Notes under the pieces: model-generated
Told to the model about the DNA's origin: nothing
What the model saw: the letters and a program-made list of their open reading frames with translations, nothing else
Databases searched by the model: none
In this document: one piece after another, positions 1 to 8,849 of the stretch
How positions within the stretch are numbered: the stretch's first letter is position 1
Layout of the letters: every line of letters begins with the position of its first letter
Source of the DNA: Schaalia sp. lx-260
Lineage (GTDB): Bacteria > Actinomycetota > Actinomycetes > Actinomycetales > Actinomycetaceae
DNA length: 64,000 nt
Reading direction: 5' to 3'
Assembly (NCBI RefSeq): GCF_021083645.1
Contig: NZ_JAJNRQ010000003.1
Span: 248,001 to 312,000 of the forward strand
Made by a program: the position numbers and the translations under genes

Positions 1-2229
1 TACGGTTGTTAAAACAGGTCGTAATTCCGCCCACCATTGAGTAACAGGACGACGATTCTTCATATCGAGGTCATCAGACATGCGTTCTACCGGTCGCACA
101 TCCATACCGCCTTCTACTTGCCCGACATACACGTGACGCGCGCGACCCGAAGCTATCTGGTCAGCTATTTCCTCTATGCCGCAATCAACAAGGCGTGTGG
201 CAAGTAGGCGGTCAAAAGCGCTGGGCGCTCCGCCTTGTTGTAAATGTCCTAGTGCCGCATGACGCACATCGTAGATGCCTTGACCTTCGGCTTCAAAAGC
301 AGTTGCCAAGAATTCTGAATCATAGTGCGGATCATTGGCTTCATTGACTACAACTAAGAAAAGACGCCGTCCTTCTTGGAAAGATTCACGAAGTTTACGT
401 GCGTCTTTATCAATATCTGCCAATGCCACGGGCTGTTCATTAAGGTAAGCGTATTCAGCTCCCGTGGCGATACCAGACATCAGTGTAAGGTAGCCGCAGC
501 GCCGTCCCATCAGTCGAGCAACGAAACAGCGTTTAGAAGCGGCAGCCGATTCTTTAATACGGTCCAGTGCCCATATAGCATTATTGAGTGCGGTGTCGGC
601 GCCAATCGACAGTTCTGACCCGGGCAAGTTATTGTCTATCGTTGCCGGTATCAAAACGATTGGTAAACAAAAAGCAGGGTAACGATCTCTTTCTGCGTTC
701 ATCGCATGGACAGCAAGGTAGGCGTTGAGCCCGCCGATCACCATGAGCGCATCAATTTCATGTTTTTCAATTGCCCGTCCAAGTGCATAGAACTGTTCTA
801 CTGAGGGCACGGGACGGCGAGTGCCCAGTTCTGCGCCTCCTTGGAAAGCCCAGCCTTCAACATCTCCCCATGACAATTCACGCACTTGGCCATCAGCTAA
901 ACCAGCCCAAGAACCTTCAACGCCAAGCATGGTCCATCCGCGCGCAATACCCAGACGAACCGCAACACGGGCGGCCGTATTCATCCCTGGGGCTAGACCG
1001 CCAGCGTGCAGGATTGCAATTCGACGAGGATGATCCTGAGGTGGGGATATGAGTTGCGGAGGTGAAGAAAGAATTTCGTTAATTCGCACCATTGTTTTGA
1101 AAGAAGATCCACGGGCAGCTTGAGCGCCTGAGAAATCTCCTGCAGCAACTAAATCTTTCACTCCGCGCGTATCGGTTACTGCTTTCATCAGGGGTAGACG
1201 GGTAATTCGGTTGCGTCGCACCCCTAGAATACGTGCCTGTGTATGCGTGTCGTTATCTAAGATTTCTTGGACCGCTGCATACCCCAGCAAGGTTGACATC
1301 CAACGGTCATATGCTGAAGGTGAGCCGCCGCGCTGTACGTGCCCCAAAATCGTGATACGCGCGTCTTCGCCTGTTCGTTCTTTTAATGCGTGCGCAATAT
1401 GGGCCGTTGTCAGAGCATTTCCTTCACGGTCTGTGGCACCTTCTGCAACCAGAACAATAGATTCACGACGACCTGCTTCGCGTCCTAAACGTAGTTTGGT
1501 TGCCATGTCGTCTTCCCAGCCGGGTCCTGCTGGATTTTCAGGAGTAAAAACATAGTCAGCCCCGCCAGCGACAGCTGCCATCAAAGGTAGGTAACCGCAG
1601 TGTCGTCCCATCACCTCAACAATAAATGTGCGCTGATGCGAAGCCGCGGTAGAGGAAATCTGGTCAATGGCATCAAGAATTCGATGTAATGCGGTATCTG
1701 CGCCGATCGTCATATCGGTACCCACCATGTCGTTGTCGATAGAACCGACAAGTCCAACGACATGCAAAATAGGGTGCGCATCTGCGATCTCTTGACTGAT
1801 GTGTCCTTCCTCAACGAGTTCACTCACATGCTGTGACCATTCTTCACGGAATTCGTTGGTGCCTGAAAGGGAACCATCCCCTCCGATGACAACTAGGCGA
1901 TCAATCCCGTGTTCTAACAGGTGCAAAGCCGCAGCGTGGCGGCCCCAGTATTCACGAAATTCTGGGCAACGCGCTGTTCCGATAACAGTCCCCCCTTGGG
2001 AGAGAATCCCTGAGGCATCTGACCATCCCATGCGTTTAATGGAGTCACCACCGTTGACAGCACCTGACCATCCTTCAAGGATCGCGTACGGTTGAACGCC
2101 TCGGGCAAGTGCGGTTCGCACAACGGCACGTACCGCAGCATTCATTCCTTGAGCGTCACCGCCTGAGGTAAGGACACCTATGCGAGGTGTCATACCTTGC
2201 TGTTCGTCGCAATCAGTAGTGTGTTCCAT
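1..2229 (-). CDS. 6-phosphofructokinase, eukaryotic-like tandem form (3' end cut by window edge)
   Basis: Phosphorylates fructose 6-phosphate to the 1,6-bisphosphate, the committed step of glycolysis, in the cytoplasm. The open frame runs 743 codons from ATG at 2229 to the window edge without a stop. It holds two fused PFK domains. The N-half has the nucleotide motif GGDGS and catalytic SIDND followed by GTDMTIGADTAL; the glycine before SIDND, where PPi enzymes carry lysine, points to ATP use. The C-half keeps the fold (PATIDNN, GADTALNNA, MGRRCGYLTLM) but GGDGS reads GGLNA and the catalytic Asp is Asn. This split resembles animal and fungal PFK, where the C-half is regulatory. A GGAA Shine-Dalgarno lies about 8 nt upstream of the start. 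Tandem architecture is seen directly; allosteric behaviour is inference. Confidence 0.93.
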   Translation of the reverse strand, partial: MEHTTDCDEQQGMTPRIGVLTSGGDAQGMNAAVRAVVRTALARGVQPYAILEGWSGAVNGGDSIKRMGWSDASGILSQGGTVIGTARCPEFREYWGRHAAALHLLEHGIDRLVVIGGDGSLSGTNEFREEWSQHVSELVEEGHISQEIADAHPILHVVGLVGSIDNDMVGTDMTIGADTALHRILDAIDQISSTAASHQRTFIVEVMGRHCGYLPLMAAVAGGADYVFTPENPAGPGWEDDMATKLRLGREAGRRESIVLVAEGATDREGNALTTAHIAHALKERTGEDARITILGHVQRGGSPSAYDRWMSTLLGYAAVQEILDNDTHTQARILGVRRNRITRLPLMKAVTDTRGVKDLVAAGDFSGAQAARGSSFKTMVRINEILSSPPQLISPPQDHPRRIAILHAGGLAPGMNTAARVAVRLGIARGWTMLGVEGSWAGLADGQVRELSWGDVEGWAFQGGAELGTRRPVPSVEQFYALGRAIEKHEIDALMVIGGLNAYLAVHAMNAERDRYPAFCLPIVLIPATIDNNLPGSELSIGADTALNNAIWALDRIKESAAASKRCFVARLMGRRCGYLTLMSGIATGAEYAYLNEQPVALADIDKDARKLRESFQEGRRLFLVVVNEANDPHYDSEFLATAFEAEGQGIYDVRHAALGHLQQGGAPSAFDRLLATRLVDCGIEEIADQIASGRARHVYVGQVEGGMDVRPVERMSDDLDMKNRRPVTQWWAELRPVLTTV

Positions 2230-2300
2230 AAGTTTTTCCGTTCCATACATCTGGTCTGGATAGGGTAAGGAAGTCTGCGATAGTACGTGCACGCATGTGT

Positions 2301-2334
2301 GAGAACAGCATATGTGACTTTTTCACATGTTCTC
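2301..2334. promoter_or_regulatory. Dyad in the phosphofructokinase upstream region
   Basis: Two nested inverted repeats lie 72-105 nt upstream of the PFK start: GAGAACA (2301-2307) with TGTTCTC (2328-2334), and TGTGA (2313-2317) with TCACA (2323-2327), with five unpaired bases GCATA in the left arm. It could be a repressor operator or a hairpin in the 5' leader. The CRP-like half-sites are five bases apart, not the usual six, so I do not call a CRP site. Confidence 0.4.
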
Positions 2335-2384
2335 CTTGCGTGAAAGTAAATAGCAGACAGTTATACAGATTACTCTATAAATAT

Positions 2385-2422
2385 GGCTCGCTGACTGCAG
2401 GATTTCACGCAGTCAGCGAGCC
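2385..2422 (-). terminator. Terminator hairpin downstream of the DAACS transporter
   Basis: A perfect 14-bp stem, GGCTCGCTGACTGC (2385-2398) with GCAGTCAGCGAGCC (2409-2422), closes a 10-nt loop. Read on the minus strand the hairpin follows the transporter stop by about 70 nt and is followed by ATATTTATAG, an AT-rich but not uridine-only tail. It lies between two minus-strand genes and probably separates their transcription. One arm and the loop are duplicated (see the repeat at 2394-2483). Confidence 0.7.
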
Positions 2423-2483
2423 AATTCTTTTCAAGAATACTGCAGGATTTCACGCAGTCAGCGAGCCAATTCTTTTCAAGAAT
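2394..2483. repeat. Exact 45-bp tandem duplication covering half a terminator
   Basis: Positions 2394-2438 and 2439-2483 are identical 45-bp units placed head to tail. Each unit contains the loop and one arm (GCAGTCAGCGAGCC) of the terminator at 2385-2422 plus a small palindrome, ATTCTT-TTC-AAGAAT. The result has one plus-strand left arm and two competing right arms. The absence of any mismatch suggests a recent duplication. Confidence 0.92.
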
Positions 2484-2491
2484 TCAGGGGT

Positions 2492-3808
2492 TTATACCTG
2501 AGAGGTGAGCGCGCTTTGGGCACGTTCTTCTGGGGTGACGACTCCTTCTACTGACACTTTATCCAGGTAAGCCATTCCATCAAATGCAAGTTCACGCGCA
2601 TTTTCTGGGTCGGCTTCGCTGCCAAGGTGTCCTCCGGCGAGCTTGTCAACAACCAGTGAAATCGCAGCATCACCTGTGACATTGGTTGCCGTACCGAAAG
2701 AGTCGAGGGCAATGTAGGTAGCAATCATCAATGCAACAGCGGATTCATCGAAGCCTAGCATTGAGGCAAGCAAGCCTGTGGAGGCCATGATTGCTCCGCC
2801 AGGCACGCCGGGGGCGGCAACCATCGTAATGCCGAGCATGAAAACAAAACCTACCCATTGAGCTGCTGTGATTGTCATTCCGTGGGTGTAGACAATTGCG
2901 AAAGCGAAAGCAAAAATCTTTGAGGTGGATCCGGCCAGGTGAATGGTGGCGCACAGAGGGATCGTGAAGGATGCTACTGGCTGTGAGACACCTAATTTAC
3001 GTGCTTGGCGCAGTGTTACTGGAATTGTTGCTGCAGATGATGATGTTCCCAAAGCGGTGAAGTATGCCGGGAGCATAGTAAGCAGTGATGTGAAAGGATT
3101 CTTCCGTGCGATGGCTCCGGCAACAAAGTACTGCGTCAAAAGGATGACGAGTTCAAGAATAAGAACGATGACAACCACGCTGAGCATGTTGCGCATAATG
3201 CCCCATGCTTCACCTGTGTAGGTGAAGTTTAAGAAGATGCCGAAAATATGCAATGGCAACAGGGGGACAATTACTTTTTCAATGAGGCGCGTGATGATGG
3301 CTCGTAATTCGATCACTCCTTTGCGTAGGACGCCTCTGGGAACGAATGAAAGACCGATGCCGATGATGAATGATAGGAGTAACGCTGTCATAACATCCAT
3401 GACTGGCGGCATCTGGACAACAAAGTACGATGCGAGAGCACTACCTGGTTCTTTCGCGTCAGCAAGTGAAGATCCAAGGACGTGTGGGAATATGGTTGCA
3501 CACGCAAGGTAGGTAAGAAATCCTGCAAATAGGGTGGATCCGTAGGCGATTGCCGCTGTAATGCCTAGCCATTTACCTGCGCCTTTACCAAGATCTGCGA
3601 TAGCTGGGGTAACAAGCCCAATGATGATGAGCGGAATTGAGAAGCCAAGGAATTGACTGAAAATCGCAGAGAATGTCGAGAAGAAACGACCGAGTGTTTC
3701 AGGAATGATGTGCTGATCGCCAATGCGGAGTGAGCCAAGGACAAGAGCCAGAACAATTGCGACAAGCACCCATACGAGGATGCCACTCTTTTCCATAAAC
3801 TTACGCAT
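2492..3808 (-). CDS. Dicarboxylate/amino acid:cation symporter (DAACS family)
   Basis: Inner-membrane secondary transporter that probably imports a dicarboxylate or amino acid with Na+ or H+. The protein of 438 residues has hydrophobic segments throughout, the serine-rich hairpin motif SSSAATIPVTL and the following PVASFTIPLCATIHLAGS segment typical of the glutamate transporter fold. The usual NMDGT motif is replaced by HLAGS, so the substrate cannot be read from it. I chose ATG at 3808 because AAGGAA lies about 9 nt upstream; the frame stays open to 3889, but that extension is not conserved-looking. It appears monocistronic, with the terminator at 2385-2422. Family is secure, substrate unknown. 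Confidence 0.88.
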   Translation of the reverse strand: MRKFMEKSGILVWVLVAIVLALVLGSLRIGDQHIIPETLGRFFSTFSAIFSQFLGFSIPLIIIGLVTPAIADLGKGAGKWLGITAAIAYGSTLFAGFLTYLACATIFPHVLGSSLADAKEPGSALASYFVVQMPPVMDVMTALLLSFIIGIGLSFVPRGVLRKGVIELRAIITRLIEKVIVPLLPLHIFGIFLNFTYTGEAWGIMRNMLSVVVIVLILELVILLTQYFVAGAIARKNPFTSLLTMLPAYFTALGTSSSAATIPVTLRQARKLGVSQPVASFTIPLCATIHLAGSTSKIFAFAFAIVYTHGMTITAAQWVGFVFMLGITMVAAPGVPGGAIMASTGLLASMLGFDESAVALMIATYIALDSFGTATNVTGDAAISLVVDKLAGGHLGSEADPENARELAFDGMAYLDKVSVEGVVTPEERAQSALTSQV

Positions 3809-3978
3809 ACCTATTTTCCTTGTGTTGTAGAGGAAGGGTCGCTTAAAGACTGCCTTTTGATGAAGTTTTACCGGAGAACGTATCAGCATATGGACTTTCT
3901 GGGGTAGCAGATTGGCCCTGCTTACCCTTTACCGTTCTTGATGAGTTGTGAAGCACATGTATAGGTAGGCCTATAGGT

Positions 3979-4018
3979 AAAGGGACGGCCATTCCTTTAT
4001 GGATATGACCGCCCCTTT
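3979..4018 (-). terminator. Imperfect hairpin downstream of icd
   Basis: AAAGGG (3979-3984) pairs with CCCTTT (4013-4018), and inner CGG and CCAT segments pair with CCG and ATGG, with a mismatch and a bulge. It lies 8 nt beyond the icd stop. No clear T-run follows on the minus strand, so the terminator role is tentative. Confidence 0.4.
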
Positions 4019-4025
4019 GTTTCTT

Positions 4026-5249
4026 TCAGTGTTTCTTGCTGTATTCCTGCATATTTTCATCGAGGACGTGGAGGAATTCTTCGGTTGTCAGCCAGGGAGA
4101 TTCTGCGCTGATGAGGCGTGCGAGGTCTTTCGTCATCTGCCCTTTTTCTACAGTACGAATGATTACTTTTTCCATTGCTTGCGCAAAACCGATGACTTCA
4201 GGTGTTCCGTCAAGTTTTCCTCGGTGTTCCAGTGCGCGAGTCCATGCAAAAATTGATGCAATCGGATTGGTAGAGGTGGGTTCGCCTTTTTGATGACGAC
4301 GATAGTGTCGGGTAACAGTGCCATGTGCGGCTTCGGCTTCCATCGTACGACCGTCAGGGCTCATCAGCACTGATGTCATTAATCCGAGGGACCCAAAGCC
4401 TTGTGCTACCGTGTCGGATTGAACGTCGCCGTCGTAGTTCTTACAGGCCCACACGTAACCGCCGGGCCACCGTAAACTACATGCCACCATGTCGTCAATA
4501 AGTCGATGCTCGTATGTAAGTCCTGCGGCATCGAATTGTTCTTTGTATTCTTCTTCAAATACACGGGCAAAAGTATCCTTAAAAGCTCCATCATAGGCTT
4601 TAAGGATCGTGTTTTTTGTTGAGAGATACACCGGATAGCCTCGTTGTAATCCGTAGGCAAAAGAGGCGCGCGCAAAATCAGCGATGGATTCGTTGAAGTT
4701 GTACATTCCCATCACTACACCGCCGTCTTTGGGGACGCGGATAATTTCGTGTTCTATGGGTTCTGAACCGTCCTCAGGTGTGAAGGTCAGGGTCAATGTG
4801 CCGGCTCCGGGAAGGGTCAGATCTGTTGCTTTGTATTGGTCGCCAAAGGCGTGACGTCCAATGACGATGGGTTTTGTCCAGTGCGGGACAAGGCGTGGAA
4901 TGTTAGAGATGATGATTGGTTCACGGAAAATAACGCCGCCAAGGATATTGCGGATAGTTCCGTTAGGGCTTTTCCACATTTTTTTCAAGCCGAATTCTTC
5001 TACACGCGCTTCATCAGGAGTAATGGTTGCGCATTTGACACCTACGCCGTGTTCTTTAATGGCGTATGCGGAGTCGATTGTCACTTGGTCGTCGGTGGCG
5101 TCCCTGTTTTGTACTGACAGATCATAGTAGCGAAGGTCAATATCAAGGTAGGGGTAGATCAAGCGTTCTTTAATAAATTGCCACATAATTCGAGTCATTT
5201 CATCGCCATCGAGTTCAACGACTGGCCCTGCAACTTTGATCTTTGACAT
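4026..5249 (-). CDS. icd: Isocitrate dehydrogenase, NADP-dependent, eukaryotic-type dimeric
   Basis: Oxidatively decarboxylates isocitrate to 2-oxoglutarate, making NADPH in the TCA cycle. The 407-residue product belongs to the homodimeric class that includes mitochondrial and cytosolic eukaryotic enzymes, not the E. coli class or the monomeric actinobacterial class. Isocitrate-binding KSPNGTIRN lies at 93-101, and [13 protein letters not shown] places an arginine at 132, the position equivalent to human IDH1 R132. The C-terminal half has HGTVTRHY and the NADP-site segment [15 protein letters not shown] at 5249 is preceded by GGAG at good spacing; upstream in-frame sequence to 5348 looks non-coding. 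It is the only TCA gene in its immediate neighbourhood. Confidence 0.95.
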   Translation of the reverse strand: MSKIKVAGPVVELDGDEMTRIMWQFIKERLIYPYLDIDLRYYDLSVQNRDATDDQVTIDSAYAIKEHGVGVKCATITPDEARVEEFGLKKMWKSPNGTIRNILGGVIFREPIIISNIPRLVPHWTKPIVIGRHAFGDQYKATDLTLPGAGTLTLTFTPEDGSEPIEHEIIRVPKDGGVVMGMYNFNESIADFARASFAYGLQRGYPVYLSTKNTILKAYDGAFKDTFARVFEEEYKEQFDAAGLTYEHRLIDDMVACSLRWPGGYVWACKNYDGDVQSDTVAQGFGSLGLMTSVLMSPDGRTMEAEAAHGTVTRHYRRHQKGEPTSTNPIASIFAWTRALEHRGKLDGTPEVIGFAQAMEKVIIRTVEKGQMTKDLARLISAESPWLTTEEFLHVLDENMQEYSKKH

Positions 5250-5388
5250 GAGCGCTCCTTTATAAAATATGTCACGATTGACAATCTCAATCCCCAGATT
5301 ACTCGATATCAAGATATATGTCAGGCCTATGTATGCCTTATTGGGCAATTTACAAACAAAAAGCTAGAAAAACCCCTTTCATACGTGA

Positions 5389-5688
5389 CTATCCCACCCC
5401 AACGGTGGCAGTCCACGGCGCAAACCACCAACACGCCACAGCTACAAGAATCCACAACACACAATCAAAAAAACGCCCCCGCGAAGCAAACCATGGCCTA
5501 CCGGGAAAAATAGCGCGCACACAGGCACAAAACAATGAAAAACCCGCCAATGATAAAACCGCGCGATGAGGATGATTCGTCACAATGAGAACAAGAAAGA
5601 CACATAACCACAGAACAGTCACTATGCGAGTAGCACGCTCAAGCCAAGCGGCATAAGCAGAAAAACGCGATCTTTTTTGCTCATTCAC
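5389..5688 (-). CDS. DUF3017-family small membrane protein
   Basis: The 99-residue protein has a basic N-terminus, then three hydrophobic stretches around residues 20-37, 42-56 and 75-92, consistent with three membrane helices. It resembles the actinobacterial DUF3017 family, whose function is unknown. The start is GTG at 5688, with AGGG a little over 10 nt upstream; an ATG nearby is out of frame. It ends 140 nt before icd and is divergent from pta. No partner is evident. Confidence 0.7.
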   Translation of the reverse strand: MNEQKRSRFSAYAAWLERATRIVTVLWLCVFLVLIVTNHPHRAVLSLAGFSLFCACVRAIFPGRPWFASRGRFFDCVLWILVAVACWWFAPWTATVGVG

Positions 5689-5830
5689 CTTTCGGACCCT
5701 AGCATGGACGAGCCGTGCTTCACACTATTTTCTGCACGTGTGGGCCACAAGCACAGATACCATTAAGGAAGTGACCAATTCCGGCCACCACCGTTGCACA
5801 CATATGTCGCACGTATACGAAGGAGCATCC

Positions 5831-7345
5831 GTGATTTCCCGTTTCCTCGTTATCGCCCCGGAAGGTATACACACCACCCGAGCCGCCGACGACCTCGCTC
5901 AATGCCTCTCTGCTGCAGCGCCGCTCAGCCGCATGAGCGCCTTTGCAGGCACAGACCTTACCAGTGCAGCCGCTTCGCCTGAACGCGCACTTCCCCTCGC
6001 CGTAGAAGCTGTACGCGCATGCGACAGTGAATATGTACTTATCGAGGGTGTAGCCGACGTTGCACTACACCTCTTTGACACATTCGACTGGAATCTTAAT
6101 TTAGCTGCAGCAACACAGGCACATGTCATCTTGGCTTTAGACACCGAAGGGTATTCTGCCGACCTTGTTGCCGCAGAAATTCGCACAGCACGTATGCGCG
6201 CACAAAAACATCATGCGCAACTCAGCGCCGTCCTCTTACCTGCAGCAATGGCTCAAGCAGTTTCAGTGGACGATGTACACATACTCTCTCTGCCGCTCAC
6301 CGATGAGTCACGAGCTACTTTGACAGGCCTCACCCCTCCATCAGCAGTTACACCACTGACCTTCCAAGCAAATCTTGTTGATCGTGCTCGTTCAGACCGT
6401 AAACGCATTGTCCTACCCGAACCAGAAGATGATCGTGTCCTCAAAGCAGCAGCAGAAGTACTTCAACGCGGCATCGCTGACATCATCCTTGTTGGCGACG
6501 AAGTAGCTATCCGTCAGCGCAGTGAACAGCTCGGTGTTGATGTTTCTGCGGCTAGCGTTGTCGCTGTGGACGATCCTGTGCTTCACGAAAAGTATGCCGC
6601 TGAATTTGCGCGTCTGCGTCAAAAGAAAGGCATTACCATTGAGCAGGCTCGCGAGAAGGTACGTGACGTATCCTACTTTGGCACGATGATGGTACATATG
6701 GGAGATGCCGATGGCATGGTTTCAGGTGCAGCCCATACGACTGCTCACACCATTGTTCCTTCATTCCAAATTATCAAGACAGCACCGGGTGTATCAATTG
6801 TCTCCTCAATTTTCCTCATGCTCATGGCTGATCGCGTGTGGGCTTTCGGTGACTGCGCAGTAAATCCCAACCCCACGCCTGAACAACTTGCAGATATCGC
6901 AATTTCCTCTGCATATACAGCTCGCCAATTCGGTATCGAACCAAAAGTTGCAATGCTGTCCTATTCCACAGGAACCTCCGGTTCTGGCGTAGATGTGGAA
7001 GCTGTTGCTGAAGCAACCCGCATTGCTCAAGAAAAGGCCCCCGAACTCGCAATCGAAGGCCCTATCCAATTCGACGCATCTGTTGATGAAGCCGTGGCTG
7101 CCACAAAACTGCCGCATTCCACAGTTGCAGGCCACGCTACCGTATTCGTATTCCCCTCTCTTAACGCAGGAAATATTGGGTACAAAGCTGTTCAACGTTC
7201 ATCTGGCGCAGTTGCTGTTGGCCCAATCTTGCAAGGATTAAATAAACCAGTGAATGACTTGTCACGCGGCGCCCTTGTGGAAGATATTGTGAATACTGTT
7301 GCTTTGACAGCTGTCCAAGCGCAAAACTCAAGCAACGCCTCATAA
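5831..7345 (+). CDS. pta: Phosphate acetyltransferase
   Basis: Interconverts acetyl-CoA and acetyl phosphate; with AckA 91 nt downstream it forms the acetate overflow and ATP-yielding pathway. The protein is 504 residues. The N-terminal 180 or so residues look like a degenerate P-loop (AAA_26-type) domain without a clear Walker A. The catalytic PTA_PTB domain follows, with NLVDRARSDRKRIVLPEPED, SYFGTMMVHMGDADGMVSGA, VNPNPTPEQLADIA and LSYSTGTSGSG. The DRTGG domain of long (about 700 residue) Pta enzymes is missing. I place the start at GTG 5831 because GAAGGAG ends 5 nt upstream; the frame stays open to 5738. Confidence 0.93.
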   Translation: MISRFLVIAPEGIHTTRAADDLAQCLSAAAPLSRMSAFAGTDLTSAAASPERALPLAVEAVRACDSEYVLIEGVADVALHLFDTFDWNLNLAAATQAHVILALDTEGYSADLVAAEIRTARMRAQKHHAQLSAVLLPAAMAQAVSVDDVHILSLPLTDESRATLTGLTPPSAVTPLTFQANLVDRARSDRKRIVLPEPEDDRVLKAAAEVLQRGIADIILVGDEVAIRQRSEQLGVDVSAASVVAVDDPVLHEKYAAEFARLRQKKGITIEQAREKVRDVSYFGTMMVHMGDADGMVSGAAHTTAHTIVPSFQIIKTAPGVSIVSSIFLMLMADRVWAFGDCAVNPNPTPEQLADIAISSAYTARQFGIEPKVAMLSYSTGTSGSGVDVEAVAEATRIAQEKAPELAIEGPIQFDASVDEAVAATKLPHSTVAGHATVFVFPSLNAGNIGYKAVQRSSGAVAVGPILQGLNKPVNDLSRGALVEDIVNTVALTAVQAQNSSNAS

Positions 7346-7436
7346 TATGTCAGCGCGGCACGTATAGCTTTTATCAGTTGTACATAATCCAGCCTCACAC
7401 TCATCTCATTTTCATTTATGGAAAGGCCCATTTATC

Positions 7437-8630
7437 GTGAAACAAACTGTCCTAGTCATAAACTCAGGTTCGTCCTCCATTAAGTACCAACTTGTTGATC
7501 CACAAACTGGCCAAGCATATGCAAAAGGCCTCGTTGAGCGTATTGGCGAATCAGAAGGCCATATCGTCCACAAATACGATAGCAATACCACTGAAGTGAA
7601 TGCCCCTATCGCAGACCACGAAGTAGGGATGCGCGAAGTTCTTCGTCTTTTTGACGAGGTCGGCCCACGTTTATCCGAAGCACATATCGTCGCAGTTGGA
7701 CACCGCGTTGTACAAGGTGGCCGTTACTTTGATGGACCCACTTTAATTACTGACGATGTGCGCACCCTCATTCACGACCTATGCGCGCTTGCTCCCCTGC
7801 ATAATCCTGCGCACCTTAAAGGCATTGATGTGGCACGCGACCTCATGCCAGATGTTCCTCATGTCGCTGTTTTTGACACAGCTTTCTTCCAGAGTCTCCC
7901 CGAAGAAACTGCGACTTACGCCCTTGACCGTGATGTAGCGGAAAAATACTCTATTCGCCGTTATGGAGCTCATGGCACCAGCCATCAGTACGTTTCTCAG
8001 AGCGTGTCACACCTACTTGAACGCGATGATTTACGTCAGATTGTCCTTCACCTCGGCAATGGCGCTTCTGTGTCAGCAATCAAAAATGGGCACGCTATCG
8101 ACACATCTATGGGTCTGACACCATTAGAAGGCCTAGTTATGGGTACCCGTACCGGTGATATTGACCCTGCTGTTGTTTTCCATTTGCAACGTCAAACCGG
8201 CTGGTCAGCAGAAGAACTCGATACGCTTTTCAACAAGAAATCCGGTTTGAAAGGCTTAACCGGCGAAAATGATATGCGTGCTGTCCGCGCCATGACTACC
8301 AGCGACGATGAACAAACACGTCGCCGCGCACGCGTGGCATTAGATGTGTATATCACCCGTATCGTGAAATACATTGGTTCCTATACCGCTGAACTTGGTG
8401 GCCTTGATGTCCTCACATTCACCGCAGGAATCGGAGAAAACGACACCAATTTACGCACTGAAATTATTGAACGCCTCGCACCTTTTGGTGTTTTCCTTGA
8501 TGAGGCAGCAAATAATGCCCGCCACGATACAGCCGTCACTATTTCCACACCGGAATCTTCTGTGCGTGTCATGGTTGTCCCAACAAATGAGGAATATGCG
8601 ATTGCGCAGCAGGCACTCAGCCTAGTCTGA
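7437..8630 (+). CDS. ackA: Acetate kinase
   Basis: Transfers the phosphoryl group of acetyl phosphate to ADP, giving acetate and ATP. The 397-residue product has normal family length and starts with the ASKHA phosphate-loop motif VINSGSSSIKYQL. Further motifs are GHRVVQGG, VFDTAFFQ, YGAHGTSHQYVSQ, LHLGNGASVSA, DTSMGLTPLEGLVMGTRTGD and FTAGIGEND. The start is GTG at 7437 with GGAAAGG at 7420-7426. It follows pta in the same direction and ends just before a strong terminator, so pta-ackA is a likely two-gene operon. Confidence 0.97.
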   Translation: MKQTVLVINSGSSSIKYQLVDPQTGQAYAKGLVERIGESEGHIVHKYDSNTTEVNAPIADHEVGMREVLRLFDEVGPRLSEAHIVAVGHRVVQGGRYFDGPTLITDDVRTLIHDLCALAPLHNPAHLKGIDVARDLMPDVPHVAVFDTAFFQSLPEETATYALDRDVAEKYSIRRYGAHGTSHQYVSQSVSHLLERDDLRQIVLHLGNGASVSAIKNGHAIDTSMGLTPLEGLVMGTRTGDIDPAVVFHLQRQTGWSAEELDTLFNKKSGLKGLTGENDMRAVRAMTTSDDEQTRRRARVALDVYITRIVKYIGSYTAELGGLDVLTFTAGIGENDTNLRTEIIERLAPFGVFLDEAANNARHDTAVTISTPESSVRVMVVPTNEEYAIAQQALSLV

Positions 8631-8662
8631 CCCTCATATATTCAAGGGTATTTCTCACACCT

Positions 8663-8695
8663 TATGGGGTCTGGCTTTCAGGGTCAGACCCCATA
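8663..8695 (+). terminator. Rho-independent terminator after ackA
   Basis: An 11-bp perfect stem, TATGGGGTCTG (8663-8673) with CAGACCCCATA (8685-8695), starts 32 nt after the ackA stop. It has an 11-nt loop and is followed by TTCTTTCTC. It separates pta-ackA from nadE. Confidence 0.8.
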
Positions 8696-8849
8696 TTCTT
8701 TCTCAATTTCGTGTTTTACCGATACCGACACGGACCTATCACGCTGGAAGGACAGCCCTACTCATCTGTGAATCTTTCACTAGAAGACACTCACATATGC
8801 ACGTACACTTCCACCTGAAGATCAGCGCACACTCGCAACAGGAGTCACC

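Noticed and set aside
2313-2327. Possible CRP/GlxR-type site TGTGA...TCACA
   Set aside because: The half-sites are five bases apart; the known CRP-family consensus has six. I report it only as part of a dyad.
2295-2501. A 68-codon plus-strand frame
   Set aside because: It is made by the 45-bp tandem repeat, which translates to a repeated peptide, and it overlaps the terminator. No Shine-Dalgarno is seen.
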